From NCBI GenBank assembly GCA_033296885.1, contig MU863914.1:62001-126000 (forward strand): a stretch of DNA of 64,000 nt, in the 5' to 3' direction. This document shows positions 1 to 9,581 of the stretch, one piece after another. This DNA is from Triangularia verruculosa. Its lineage: Eukaryota > Ascomycota > Sordariomycetes > Sordariales > Podosporaceae. Within the stretch, counting starts at the first letter, position 1, and every line of letters starts with the position of its first letter. The position numbers and the translations under genes are program-made. The notes under the pieces were generated by a model. That model saw nothing but the letters and a program-made list of their open reading frames with translations. It was not told where the DNA came from and ran no database searches.

Positions 1-169
1 AAGTTGCAGTTCTGCTCGAGGCCCCCGTCAAGTGTTAAACAACTAAATTTTAACCTTCAAAGAGATCTAACTCTGCTAACATGTCATCATTCATAATCTC
101 ATGTACATCGGTTATCATCAATTCCCCAACCAACTGCCCAGTCGTTGCGCAACTACCACCAACCCCTTT

Positions 170-708
170 CATCCTTCCTCCTCTTCCACAGCCCTCCTAC
201 ACTGTCCTTTCACCTTCTCATACAACTCCCACCAAGCCTCCTCACCCTCCGTCCCATCTTCCTGCTCCCCAAAATGATATCTCCCCCTCAACTCCGCCAA
301 ACACCTCCCCGCCGTCACCCCATCCTTATCCCTCGCCTCACGATCCATCCCCCTAAAATCCGGTCCCCCGAGCAACAAGCAGCGCCGTCGTGTCAGGCTC
401 GTTGTACACCGCCGCCCCCATCACCGGCGTCATGCCCTCCGCACAATTGTCAATATCCGCCACATGATCTAGCAGCACCTCCGCGTTCCCTACCGCGCCG
501 TGGGATGAAAGCAGACGTATCACCTCTTCATTGCTGTGAATCTTGGAGGTCGGCGAGGGATGTCCCAGTCGAGAAGGAGGTCGACGATGGTGGGCTTGTT
601 GAGGGCTACCGCCCAGCATAAAAGGGTTCGGCCGAGCAAGTTGCGGGTGTCGATGGATCCCATACCTTTCCGCAGCCACTCAGCGTTTTTCACACCAGGT
701 ATCATCAC
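170..708 (-). pseudogene. Ankyrin-repeat protein fragment, frame-broken
   Basis: Reading leftward, one frame (about 708-520) gives an ankyrin-like stretch with GRTLLCWAVALNKPTIVDLL. A second frame (about 640-355) continues the same type of repeat with AEVLLDHVADIDNCAEGMTP and TTALLVARG. The first frame then resumes (about 378-170) with MDREARDKDGVTAGRCLAEL, which looks like the last repeat. Together these read as two to three ankyrin repeats interrupted by at least two frame changes. The second break lies at a run of G (minus strand, near 362-366) right after LLVARG. No convincing start codon or splice sites join the parts. Ankyrin proteins are a large, fast-decaying accessory family in ascomycetes. 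I read this as a pseudogene or gene remnant. Homopolymer sequencing error is an alternative. The family is fairly sure, the gene model is not. Confidence 0.5.
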
Positions 709-1133
709 CCAGAGCCCTTTCGTGGATCTCCGGTAAGAATTTCAGCCGGGTCACAACCACCATCCAAAATGCATCTCTTCGAAGGTACCAAATGAAACGG
801 CATGGCCCTTTCCATCGTTGCATTGACCAACTCCTCGCCGGTCGTCCAGCCTCATTCCCAACATACTATCCATCATTTCCTCTTCACCCACCACACCACC
901 ATCTGGGACAGTTTCCACAGCAGTTGTTTATACCACCAACTAATCACCATCACTCATGACCTCCCAGTCTCCTCAGGCTTGTTCCGGTTGTCAGATTGTC
1001 TCGCTGAATGTTGCAGATCCCGGGAGATCATGTCAAAAGCAAACGATAGGATGAGTTCTCTCTGTGACATCATGCAAAGAGAACCTAGTAAAGCTAAAAA
1101 GTCACGAATGCTATTCCAAAATGCAAAAGATAT

Positions 1134-1231
1134 TGGGCGACCCCGGAATCGAACCGGGGTTTCTTCGGATCGTATGTGATATTCTTGCGAATAACCACAA
1201 CGAAGCGTCCTGACCACTAGACTAGTCACCC
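1134..1231 (-). tRNA. tRNA-His(GTG) with an intron of about 26 nt
   Basis: On the minus strand the acceptor arms GGGTGAC and GTCGCCC pair over 7 bp with one G-U. The T arm is CCCGG-TTCGATT-CCGGG and the D arm is GTCTAGTGGTCAGGAC. The anticodon stem CTTCG/CGAAG encloses TTGTGG...C, giving anticodon GTG at 34-36. The stem and loop closely match yeast tRNA-His. A 26-nt insertion sits after position 37, the canonical tRNA intron site. The base after the acceptor stem is A (discriminator). Immediately upstream of the 5' end, G-1 would be added post-transcriptionally as usual for tRNA-His. Confidence 0.93.
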
Positions 1232-1335
1232 GGTGAGGTATTATTGGTTGTTGGTGAGTGGTGGTGCGAAAGATGCATATCTGTGTGGACTGGGTGGGGT
1301 TAGAGCTTGAGTAGTTAGTGAGACAGGGCATTGAC

Positions 1336-1350
1336 TAGGGTTAGGGTTGA
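1336..1350 (+). promoter_or_regulatory. Telobox-like TTAGGG dimer
   Basis: CTAGGGTTAGGG at 1336-1347 is two telomere-type units about 100 bp from the 5' end of tRNA-His. Such interstitial units occur in fungal promoters as binding sites for Myb/Tbf1-type factors. Function here is inferred only from the motif. Confidence 0.3.
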
Positions 1351-1359
1351 AAGATAGCT

Positions 1360-1680
1360 GGGACTCTCGCTTTTGGATTGTGAAGGGTAGTTATCTCATG
1401 CTGCTGTTTGGGACTCTCAGGGCTTCGGGTGTGGCTGTTTGGTAGTCTGGGAATTTTAGAACTGCGGCTCTTGTGACTTGGCATTGGGGGCGTTAAAGAT
1501 CTGGTTCGGCATTTGAGACACTCAGGATTTCGGTTATGGTTGTTCCAATGTGATCTTAGGCTTGGTCTATCCTGACGGGTGTGCTCTGAGGATTGCAATT
1601 GTGGCTGCTGGGCAGCTGGGACTTTTAGTGGTCGGTTTGGTGTCGGAGACTTAGAGGTTGTGGTTGTTTGGCATGACAAA
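1360..1680. repeat. Degenerate G/T-rich minisatellite-like block
   Basis: Variants of a module like GGGACTCTCAGGGCTTCGG followed by TGTGGCTGTTTGG recur at about 1361, 1409, 1443, 1520, 1570, 1617 and 1650. Each has substitutions and uneven spacing of about 35-60 bp. The strand asymmetry (G and T on plus) keeps a long minus-strand ORF open (1341-1694), but that ORF has no recognisable domain. I read it as decayed tandem repeats next to the tRNA gene rather than a gene. Confidence 0.45.
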
Positions 1681-1694
1681 AGGCTTGATACCAC

Positions 1695-2730
1695 CTGACC
1701 ACCGTAATTTTACCTAGGTAGTATGGAAAACCAGGCCTGTTGAAGCCTTCATTGGCTTGTCATAACGCCCATGAGAGATTCGGGATCACAAAGCTCATTC
1801 ATGGCCGGCTCGTAACTTATGTTGTTCGTGATATGTCTGGTTTGTTTCGAAGTCAGGGCAGCCACAGTCCAACACGCACCTCACAACTCCAAAACAGTAC
1901 AGTAATTCCCTTAATTCCTTGTCATAATCCTAACATACAGTTATACACATGCCCAGAGCATAATATATAGATAGTAAGTGCGGAGTCCATGTTTGGCGAG
2001 ACCTTTTCCAGCTGCATATTACCGCAGCCTGAAATCGAGATCTCGTTCATCGCTGCCAACCAAACCCAATCGACCGCGATTGATGTCCTCTTACTGTTCC
2101 GCCCTTTGTACCCCTCTCCTTATCTTGTTTTAATTTGTTTCGTCCGACACCTGGGACGGCTCATTCCCAATACATCCAACACCGACAGCCTAGCCCAATG
2201 AGCAGGGCCAAAACCACAGAAAATAATCCCATCTGTCCATGTCCCCACTCTCCGTGATAGCGATGTCCCCATTCCTGTCCTACATCAGTGCCAGGCAGAC
2301 ATGACCTGATCAACCAACTTGACCAGCGTAAAACAAAAGGGGGCCAGCCAGCCAAAACACCAACTACAGATAAGTCAAACATCCCAAGCCAACAACGCAA
2401 TACCAATGACACCGCTCACTCCTTCCTACTCCTGGCCCCCCTGAAAAGATATGCTCGTAACTTTATTGTTGCTCTCGTCGAAATTCGGCACTCACTCCAA
2501 CCCATGGTATCTCTTGCGGATAGACAGCGTGCGCCATGCAAATGCTAGAGTTGTCGATCACAAGCCGGCCAACAGAAGGGAAACGCATAAAAAAGAGAAA
2601 CCCAGCCGAAAACCCGTAAAGAAATGTGCAAGGTGTGCCAAGCAAATCCCCCGTATGAGAATGAGGATCGAGACAGAAATGGGTGTCGCGCAGAAAGGTA
2701 GCACGGGACAGAATGGGACTGCTGGCGGGA
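1695..2730. other. Intergenic, no gene recognised
   Basis: About 1 kb between the repeat block and the 3' end of dbf4. It contains one exact TACCTAGGTA palindrome at 1711-1720. The short ORFs have no family resemblance and no matching splice signals. Confidence 0.5.
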
Positions 2731-4697
2731 TTACCATTCGGCATCGTCGGCTTCATGCCGGGGGCGAGGGCGGCGCTTGAGAAGAGACAAGAGAGAATCG
2801 AGTTGAACCCAGTTGTCGTCATTTTCTGCAAACTTGCGGTGCTTGCGAGTAAGGATATGCTAGGTTGCGTCAGCGTTACCTCAAGATCAGAAACCCATAA
2901 ATAAGACGTACCTCGTCAAAATCGTCAAACTTATCCATACAGTTCTCGCAATACCCTGGCTTTGGATCACGCTTCTGTCTTTGTGTGACAGGCATGCTGA
3001 CAGTCCTCCGCAATTTTTCTCTCTGTTTCGCAACTTCCTCCTCATCAACAGTCTCCAGCTTCCGATGCGTGGCCCTGCTAGCGCTCGCAGATCGGACAAA
3101 TGTGGTGCTATCGTGGCTCATCTCGGCCATGCGGCGGGAGCTCAAGTCCTGGGATACGGCAGGGGTACCAGCCTTGGACAATACCTTGCGTTGCAATCCG
3201 TGAATCTCCTTACTGGTTCCCGCCTTTGCACCTAGCACACCGCTAGTGGAGGAAATCATCTGGGAACGAATTGCCGATGTTACGGCGGATTGTTGCAAAC
3301 CGGAAGCAACCGGCTCACCAGCCAGGAGACGGCCCGCCTTCGCATGGCTCATAAACGCATTCTGGGTACGGAACTCAATCTGTGGCGGATTTGAGACCCG
3401 GGATCGATCAAACGACCCAGCCGTATTGGCTGGAGGAGTGCCTCTGTTCTGCCCATCCTCCATCACAGCAAGTGTCCTCTTTCTTATGGCCGGCTTGGGC
3501 GCTGGTACTTCTGGAGGTTGGAGCTTCACTGCATTCTCGGCGGGGGCAGCCTTAGCGACACGTTCCTTGGCTCTCGTCTTTTCACGGTTTTCCTTTTCTG
3601 GGGCTTCATAATCCTCCACAAATGGGCACCGACCAGCAGAAGCTACGCGGAACTGGGGCCACTCTCCGTCCTTCTTGTCCGCAACTTTGGGATATTCACG
3701 GGCCATCACTGGTTTCGTCTTCTCTTCCATGTCGTAAATGTAGATATACGGGCCCTTGAAATGGTGCATCTCCTTGGTGACAACAGTCGGGTCACGATCC
3801 GAAGGGCCATGTACACGCTCCTGCTGAAGAAGTTGACGGAGGTTAGAGCGATCCGTCGCCCTGCCGGTACCTGTGCGGCCATGGCCATGGCCAGTTCCCT
3901 TATGAGGCTCTGTCTCCAGTGCTTCTAAAAATCTCGTAAGCTTGTCGACCGACCAGAGCTTCATCTTCATGTCCTGAGCGCGTAGAAGAATGTCGGCGCT
4001 TCGTGACTTTGGTTTGACATCGAAGACGAGTTTCCGCCTCACAGGAGGAGCATCAACTACGCGATTTAGTAGGGATGGGTCTATCGTCTTTGGTTGTTCG
4101 GAGCCATCAGCGCCGTTTTCGTGGTCATTCGTTGACATCTTTTCGGCACGGGGGATGGGACGGGTGGTGATAACGTGAGTCACGTCGATGGAGAAGAACT
4201 TTTCCTCGCGCTGTTAAAAGTACTCATATTAGTCCCCCGAGTCCAGAACAACGCCACATCTCGCCCCATCTGCCACTTACAGCACCCAAGTTAGTGACAC
4301 GCTTGGCCAATCTGGACCTCTGCTCATCAGGAACACTCTCGAAGTAAAAGACCCAGGTGGGGAAGCGAGCACTGTAGGTGGCCCTCCACTCTGCCAGCTC
4401 CAACTGGGAAGCTTTCTCAACGGCGCCATGTGAAGCCTTCTGCGAGGCGGTGGCGGCGGCGCGGGTGGTGGTCGCTCGGTGGACAATGGTTCGGTTTGAT
4501 CTCGTTCGGCTGGGAGATGCAACATTGCGCTCGATCATCTGGCGCTTCGCTGGTGGAGGCTGCCCGTACGGCTCCTCTCTAAGGAGCTCAGCATGGGAGC
4601 GAACCTTTTTGGCACCATTGAGGGCGGCCGAGGCACGCATAGGCGAATTGGCGACATTGGGATTATTCGACAGAGGGACTCTCCTGGTGGTCGACAT
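2731..4697 (-). CDS. dbf4: Dbf4-type regulatory subunit of the Cdc7 (DDK) kinase
   Basis: Three exons: 4697-4281, 4210-2912 and 2859-2731, joined by introns of 70 nt (4280-4211) and 52 nt (2911-2860). The product is 614 aa. All three Dbf4 motifs are present. Motif N (BRCT-like) surrounds FPTWVFYFESVPDEQRSRLA and continues across intron 1 into EEKFFSIDVTHVITTRPIP. Motif M is FKGPYIYIYDMEEKTKPVMA (about residues 290-309). The C-terminal CCHH zinc finger (motif C) is GYCENC...FDDFDE, joined across intron 2 to HILTRKHRKF. Family role: binds and activates Cdc7 to phosphorylate Mcm2-7 and fire replication origins in the nucleus. The start at 4697 has a strong GCCATGT context. An in-frame ATG at 4742 would add 15 residues, but its context is weaker. 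The gene is divergent from icp55. Confidence in identity is high because the last 42 codons fit only after splicing. Confidence 0.95.
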
Positions 4698-4742
4698 GGC
4701 AGAGAGCTGGGAGGGGGCGGGTGATAGAGATACTGCTGCCAT

Positions 4743-5579
4743 ACGAACGCCCACTCAGCATGCTAAGGGGAAGTCTGGTGTTATCGGAAGAAAAAGAGCG
4801 GTCGTGGACGTGGTGGTGTGGTTTGGTCTTGACCGTCTTGTGCGAGTCGGATTGTGGAGGGGCTGGGTGCTGGCAGCAACGACCGTCCAACGCGGGCTGG
4901 AGTGTGGACGTGCATGCACCAAAAACGCGTCGTCTTCTGGGGCCGGAAAATGGCGACGCGTGGGAGTGCTGGACGCTGAAGGGAAGTCCAGATGGTGCGG
5001 GAAGGGATGGGAAGACACCACAGACTGTCAATGGCTCAAAGATGCCCGGCAGCAGTCTTCAAACCAAGGTCTATCAACGAGTAGGTGTCGGAAATTGGGC
5101 TGTGGGAGAGCGCTGTTTCTCGGTGTGGAAAGGCCTTTTTGGACGAGCGGGTCGCGCTCCAAGCTTTCCCGCGACTAAGCCCACTTTGAGTTCAGCACAA
5201 CAAACTTGGGGTCCACCGACGCGGCTGCCAGCTGCCGTACTCTGTCGCGCACAGCAACGCCCCCCAGTCATATCCACTGCCACTTGCCAACACTGCCAGC
5301 CTCGACATCTTCAACCTTGGCACAGTTCATCTGACGACATTGTTCAAGATGCAGCTTTCCTATCTGGGGTGTGAGACACTGTTGAGAATTTGTGATAATT
5401 TCCAGTGTTTTCTTTTCTTCGTTTTCCTGGCATAGCGTGTTGCGGAAGGCATCGGGTGTGGCATTTTGAGATTGCTCACGTTCTTTGTGTGGATTTTGGA
5501 TGATGTGTACTAAATTCACTCTCAGCCATCAAAGCCTCATCTCATCCACAAAATTCTCAAGAGACCAAAAAAGTACATC
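4743..5579. promoter_or_regulatory. Shared divergent 5' region of dbf4 and icp55
   Basis: About 840 bp separate the two divergently transcribed genes. The open frames here are antisense or overlapping shadows of dbf4. The segment just before icp55 (5540-5579) is A/C-rich, like many fungal leaders. I see no specific operator. Confidence 0.4.
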
Positions 5580-7142
5580 ATGAGATTATCCAGAGGCAGA
5601 GCTGCCTTCCGGCAACTTAGTCTAGCCTCAGCTCCCAGGAGACTGCAAATATACCGACCGTTCCAACAGTCACTTACCCTTGCCGGTGCAAGATTAAAGC
5701 CTTCTCGCAACTATGCCACCTCAGTCTCAGCAGCCGAGCTAGAATTTGGCCAGCCCGTCTATGAGACACACCCTCACATTCTCAAACCAGGCGAAAGTAT
5801 GTCAACACATCCTTCCCCATCCAGGCCTCATGAAACTAACCATACCTCAGTAACACAAGGTATAACCGCCCAGGAATACGCCAACCGTCGTTCACGGCTA
5901 GCCTTCTCCCTCCCCCAAGACGGCGTCGCCATCCTCGCCGCTGCCGACCTGAAATACCGCTCCGGCGCAGTCTTCTTCCCCTACCGTCAAGACTCCAACT
6001 TCCTCTACCTAACCGGCTTCCTCGAATCCGACTCCATCGCCGTCATCCGAAAAAACGGTCCCACCCCCGACGACTACCTCTTCACCCTCTTCTGCCGCCC
6101 CAAAGACCCCCGCGCAGAGCAATGGTCCGGCCCCTGGTCCGGCCTCGCCGCAGCAGAAGACGTCTTCAACGCCGACCACGCCTACGATATCTCCCGTCTC
6201 AACACCCTCCTCCCTAACCTCCTCCACGGCGCCTCCCGGGTCTTCACCGACATCCCCCACTCCCTCCCAACCCCAGCCAACATCGGTCCCCTACTCAAAT
6301 CCCTCTCCCTCCCAACTTCCCCTCTACAGCCCCTAGTCAACAACCTCCGCGCGATCAAATCCGAGGCTGAAATCGCCAACATGCGCCATGCAGGTCAGGT
6401 ATCCGGTCGCGTCATCACAAGCGCCATGCGCCGGCCATGGTCCTACGAAAAAGACCTGCACACCTACCTCGACTACGGATTCACCCAACACGGCCTCTCC
6501 GGACCAGCCTACGTCCCCGTCGTAGCCGGTGCTTCCAGGGGTTGCATGATCCATTACGTCCACAACACCTCCACCCTCACCCCCGGATCAACCGTCCTCG
6601 TCGACGCGGGAGGTGAATACGGGTACTACGTCACAGACATCACCCGGACCTGGCCCATCACGGGGAGGTTCTCCCCCGCCCAAAAAGACCTCTACAACGC
6701 CGTCCTGACCGTTCAGCGACAGTGCGTAGCCCTCTGTCGGGAAAACGCAGGGGTGTCGCTCGATGAAATCCATCGCGCGGCAGAGAATGGGTTACGTGAG
6801 CAATTGGCACAGATCGGATTTGAGGGTTTGACTGCCGGAACAAAACGCTGGGGGTCAGGAGGGGAGGATCTGATGGATATTCTGTTCCCGCATCACGTCG
6901 GGCACTACGTCGGCCTAGACGTCCATGATGTTCCCGGCTATGGGAGATCGGTTGCTCTCAAAAAGGGCCACTGCGTGACGGTGGAGCCGGGGGTGTATGT
7001 GCCGGACGACGAGCGGTTTCCGAAGCACTTCCGGGGGTTGGCGGTCAGGATCGAGGATAGTGTGGCTGTGGATGAGGAGGGGCCGATTGTCTTGACCACC
7101 GAGGCGGTTAAGGAGGTGGAGGATATTGAGGCTTTGAGGTAG
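5580..7142 (+). CDS. icp55: Mitochondrial intermediate-cleaving X-Pro aminopeptidase Icp55
   Basis: Two exons, 5580-5796 and 5851-7142, give 502 aa. The 54-nt intron has donor GTATGT, branch CTAAC and acceptor CAG. It is a multiple of three with no stop, so unspliced RNA also stays in frame. Splicing restores the family-like junction LKPGEITQGITAQEYANRR. The N-terminus is Arg-rich and lacks acids, as in a mitochondrial presequence. An aminopeptidase-P N-domain follows (ILAAADLKYRSGAVFFPYRQ, NFLYLTGF), then the pita-bread metallopeptidase fold. Metal ligands are visible as D in VLVDAGGEY, D in VTDITRTWP, H in HHVGHYVGLDVHD, E in VTVEPGVYVP and E in VRIEDSVAV. Icp55 removes one residue after MPP cleavage, stabilising mitochondrial proteins under the N-degron rule. 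Codon use is strongly C-ending in the middle. A generic Xaa-Pro dipeptidase role is the alternative. Confidence 0.93.
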   Translation: MRLSRGRAAFRQLSLASAPRRLQIYRPFQQSLTLAGARLKPSRNYATSVSAAELEFGQPVYETHPHILKPGESMSTHPSPSRPHETNHTSVTQGITAQEYANRRSRLAFSLPQDGVAILAAADLKYRSGAVFFPYRQDSNFLYLTGFLESDSIAVIRKNGPTPDDYLFTLFCRPKDPRAEQWSGPWSGLAAAEDVFNADHAYDISRLNTLLPNLLHGASRVFTDIPHSLPTPANIGPLLKSLSLPTSPLQPLVNNLRAIKSEAEIANMRHAGQVSGRVITSAMRRPWSYEKDLHTYLDYGFTQHGLSGPAYVPVVAGASRGCMIHYVHNTSTLTPGSTVLVDAGGEYGYYVTDITRTWPITGRFSPAQKDLYNAVLTVQRQCVALCRENAGVSLDEIHRAAENGLREQLAQIGFEGLTAGTKRWGSGGEDLMDILFPHHVGHYVGLDVHDVPGYGRSVALKKGHCVTVEPGVYVPDDERFPKHFRGLAVRIEDSVAVDEEGPIVLTTEAVKEVEDIEALR

Positions 7143-7924
7143 GAGAGTTGTGTATAAATGTATGAAAATGTTGTACGATATTCGAGAGTTTTGATACCAT
7201 GATGATGAGGGCATGATGGGTATTGAAAGAAAGGGGGTACATAAAAGCTGGAGAAGACACATGACATGCTACATTGCATGATGGAAACAAACCAAAAGAC
7301 ACGATATTGATATGAATATTCGAATTGATGGGTATCTCAACTTTTCCTGACAACAGCAGCAGCAAACCCTTCCCTCTGCTGTCTGCATAACCGACTACCA
7401 ACTACCCCTATCTTTTCTCTTTCCCCTTTAGTTCCCATTGTCTCTCATCAAACGTCGATAGTAAGTCACATCACCGTCTCCATGCAACCCATTCAACTCA
7501 ACGATAGCAAAATCTTGAGCGAGATGTGATTTCTCCTTAGTTCCAATTCTTGTTTCTTGTGCATTCAAATCAAATCAAATCCCGAATTAGCATCCACCCA
7601 TATAACGGCTTTTCACCACCTCCCGGCCCCCCCCCCTCCCAACCCCCTAATTTTATGATGCTGTCCGGGTGCCAAAAGCAAACCAGACAATGGCCCCAAA
7701 CGCCATGCAAATCATCAATCAAGCAAAAATAGGCCACAGAAGTCCCAATTGAAGGAAGCAAACAACCTGCTTGCCGCTTAAACTTTTCAGGCCGAGGGAA
7801 ATTAATAACAAAAGAAGAAAAGGTTGGTATATACAAGAAAATGCCCCCTCCAAGAAGAGGCAAAGGAAAATGTTTTTGAAATTTGGTGGGTGAGATTGGT
7901 GATGGGTGATTGATTGTAGGTTGC
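7143..7924. other. Intergenic, convergent 3' ends
   Basis: 3' flanks of icp55 (+) and the bHLH gene (-). A C run of about 10 lies at 7627-7636. Nothing else is recognised. Confidence 0.4.
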
Positions 7925-9581
7925 TCAACAGAACCCTCTCGGATCAAAGAGCGTCCTACTGTACGTTGGCATCATGTACTGCGGTCTCGCCGTCGCGTTC
8001 AGCAGTTGCTCAAAGGCCTGCAGCCGTCTCGAGAGCTCGCGGTGTTCTTGCACGATCTGCTTGTTCCGACGCTCTAGCCAGTGTATGTACTCGGTTGCTT
8101 TTGTCAGGACCGCACCCTAAATACAAAAAGCTTGGTTAGTGACTCCTCCCGAACGTTGGGTGGATTGACAAAACTCACCTTGCTAACTTTGGGTGCCCTT
8201 GAAGGCTGCGTAGAGTCTTCCCCCTCTTCGTTCTCCGGTATCGTCCTCAGCGAAGGCACAGCATCTCTCAACTCCGAAATCTTATCCTTCAGATTCGTCC
8301 GGTATTTCCTCTCGATATCGTTATGTGCTGTCCGATCTCCCCCTGCTGCCTTGGGCTTCTCCTTCGCCTTGTCGCTCACACTGGCCTGTCGTTTTGGTTG
8401 GTGCAGAGAACCCGGTCTAGGGTGCGGCGTTGTCGAATGTGGAGGTGACACTGGTTTTGGGCCGCCCATACCACCCATACCGCCCATACCCATTCCCATT
8501 CCCATTCCCATTCCCATTCCCATGCCCATTCCCATTCCCATGCCCATACCCATGCTCCCACTTCCTGAGCCGCCTGCTGTGAATGGCGTGCCCATCCCCG
8601 GATTCAAGCCCGTGAAGTTCAGATTGAGATTCGACCCTAGCCCTCCCATGCTTGATCCCGGGTTCATGGCAATGGCTATTAGCCGTCTCTGCTCTGCCTC
8701 ATTCAAAGCCTGATTGTTGAGACCAATCAGAGAGTCCATACGCAGGCCCGGTTGCGGCCGTTCCCAGCTCAGCGGCGTAGAGTAAAGACCTTCACGTGGC
8801 GGAACCTCTTGCGGTGGCGCAGATTCAATCTTGGACATATGTTCGGCAAGGTTGATCGAAGAAAACCCGTCGTCGTCGTCGTCGTCCGACAGGGCGTTAT
8901 CCAGAGCGCTGTCGTCCATCGTATCTTCGGCTTTCGGCCTACCTCCCTGGTGCACAGTATTTCTGCCGCTGCCCATGTTAACCAATGTGCCCAATGTTTG
9001 TCCCATGTACAACACGACACTCACCTCCGCTTCACGGGCGGTCTTGATTCTGCCTCACGCCTAGATGTCTCCACACCCTCAGGAATACTGGCCAAGCCCT
9101 CGTCCTTATCAAAGTCCAACCAATAATCGACCGAATCTAACGGGGTTGCGTCCATACTAAGCCTTGAGCGTTTTCGTTCGTGTCCGTCCTTCCGCACTCC
9201 TCGCGCCGGTAACACTGGCCGTGATTGTCTGTTATGGCCTGAAGCTTGCGAGGTCGACGAAAGATTTGGTGAGATGCTGGTGAAACCAGTGAGCGGAGAG
9301 GGCTGAGCGATGGAGTCCAGTGAAAGAGAAGCAGGCGCTGTGGATGGTGACATGCTCATCCCCATGCCAGTGGTGTCCCATATTGATGGCGGCTGAGCCG
9401 AGGTGCTGGTCATGAATGGCTGATCGACAGGATTGACCGTCTGGATCCATGTGTCAGCAAGAAGCAAGGGCCCACCAGGTCCAGAAGGAGTGATGAGCAG
9501 AGCGCCCGTTTGCTCAAAGTATCATACCTGGTTATTGGGCATCGAGAAAAACTCGAGATGTCTTAGAGGGTCCGAGTCCAT
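7925..9581 (-). CDS. SREBP-like bHLH transcription factor without membrane anchor
   Basis: Four exons: 9581-9528, 9440-9025, 8968-8179 and 8116-7925. They give 483 aa, with introns of 87, 56 and 62 nt. The bHLH domain spans about residues 370-445. Its basic region HNDIERKYRTNLKDKI carries the Tyr (in place of Arg) that marks SREBP-family factors and allows SRE as well as E-box binding. Helix 2 (KVSK then GAVLTKATEYIHWLERR) is completed only after removing the last intron. A leucine-rich stretch follows. The N-terminus (EFFSMPNN, DSVDYWLDFD) is acidic and may activate transcription. Unlike SrbA/Sre1 there are no transmembrane segments, so it more resembles the soluble SrbB-type paralogue involved in hypoxia, sterol and carbon control. 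A Met-Gly repeat lies just before the basic region. The 2.7-kb upstream gap and long leader suit a regulatory gene. The exact orthologue is uncertain. Confidence 0.85.
8459..8556 (-). repeat. Hexanucleotide repeat coding a Met-Gly tract
   Basis: About 15 copies of a CCCATT/CCCATG/CCCATA hexamer (plus strand) encode an (MG)n then (GGM)n tract of about 30 residues in the bHLH protein. Unit purity in the centre suggests recent slippage. Length changes stay in frame because the unit is 6 bp. Confidence 0.85.

Noticed and set aside
4378..5178. 266-codon plus-strand ORF
   Set aside because: Antisense of dbf4 exon 1 and its promoter; no domain and no splice partner.
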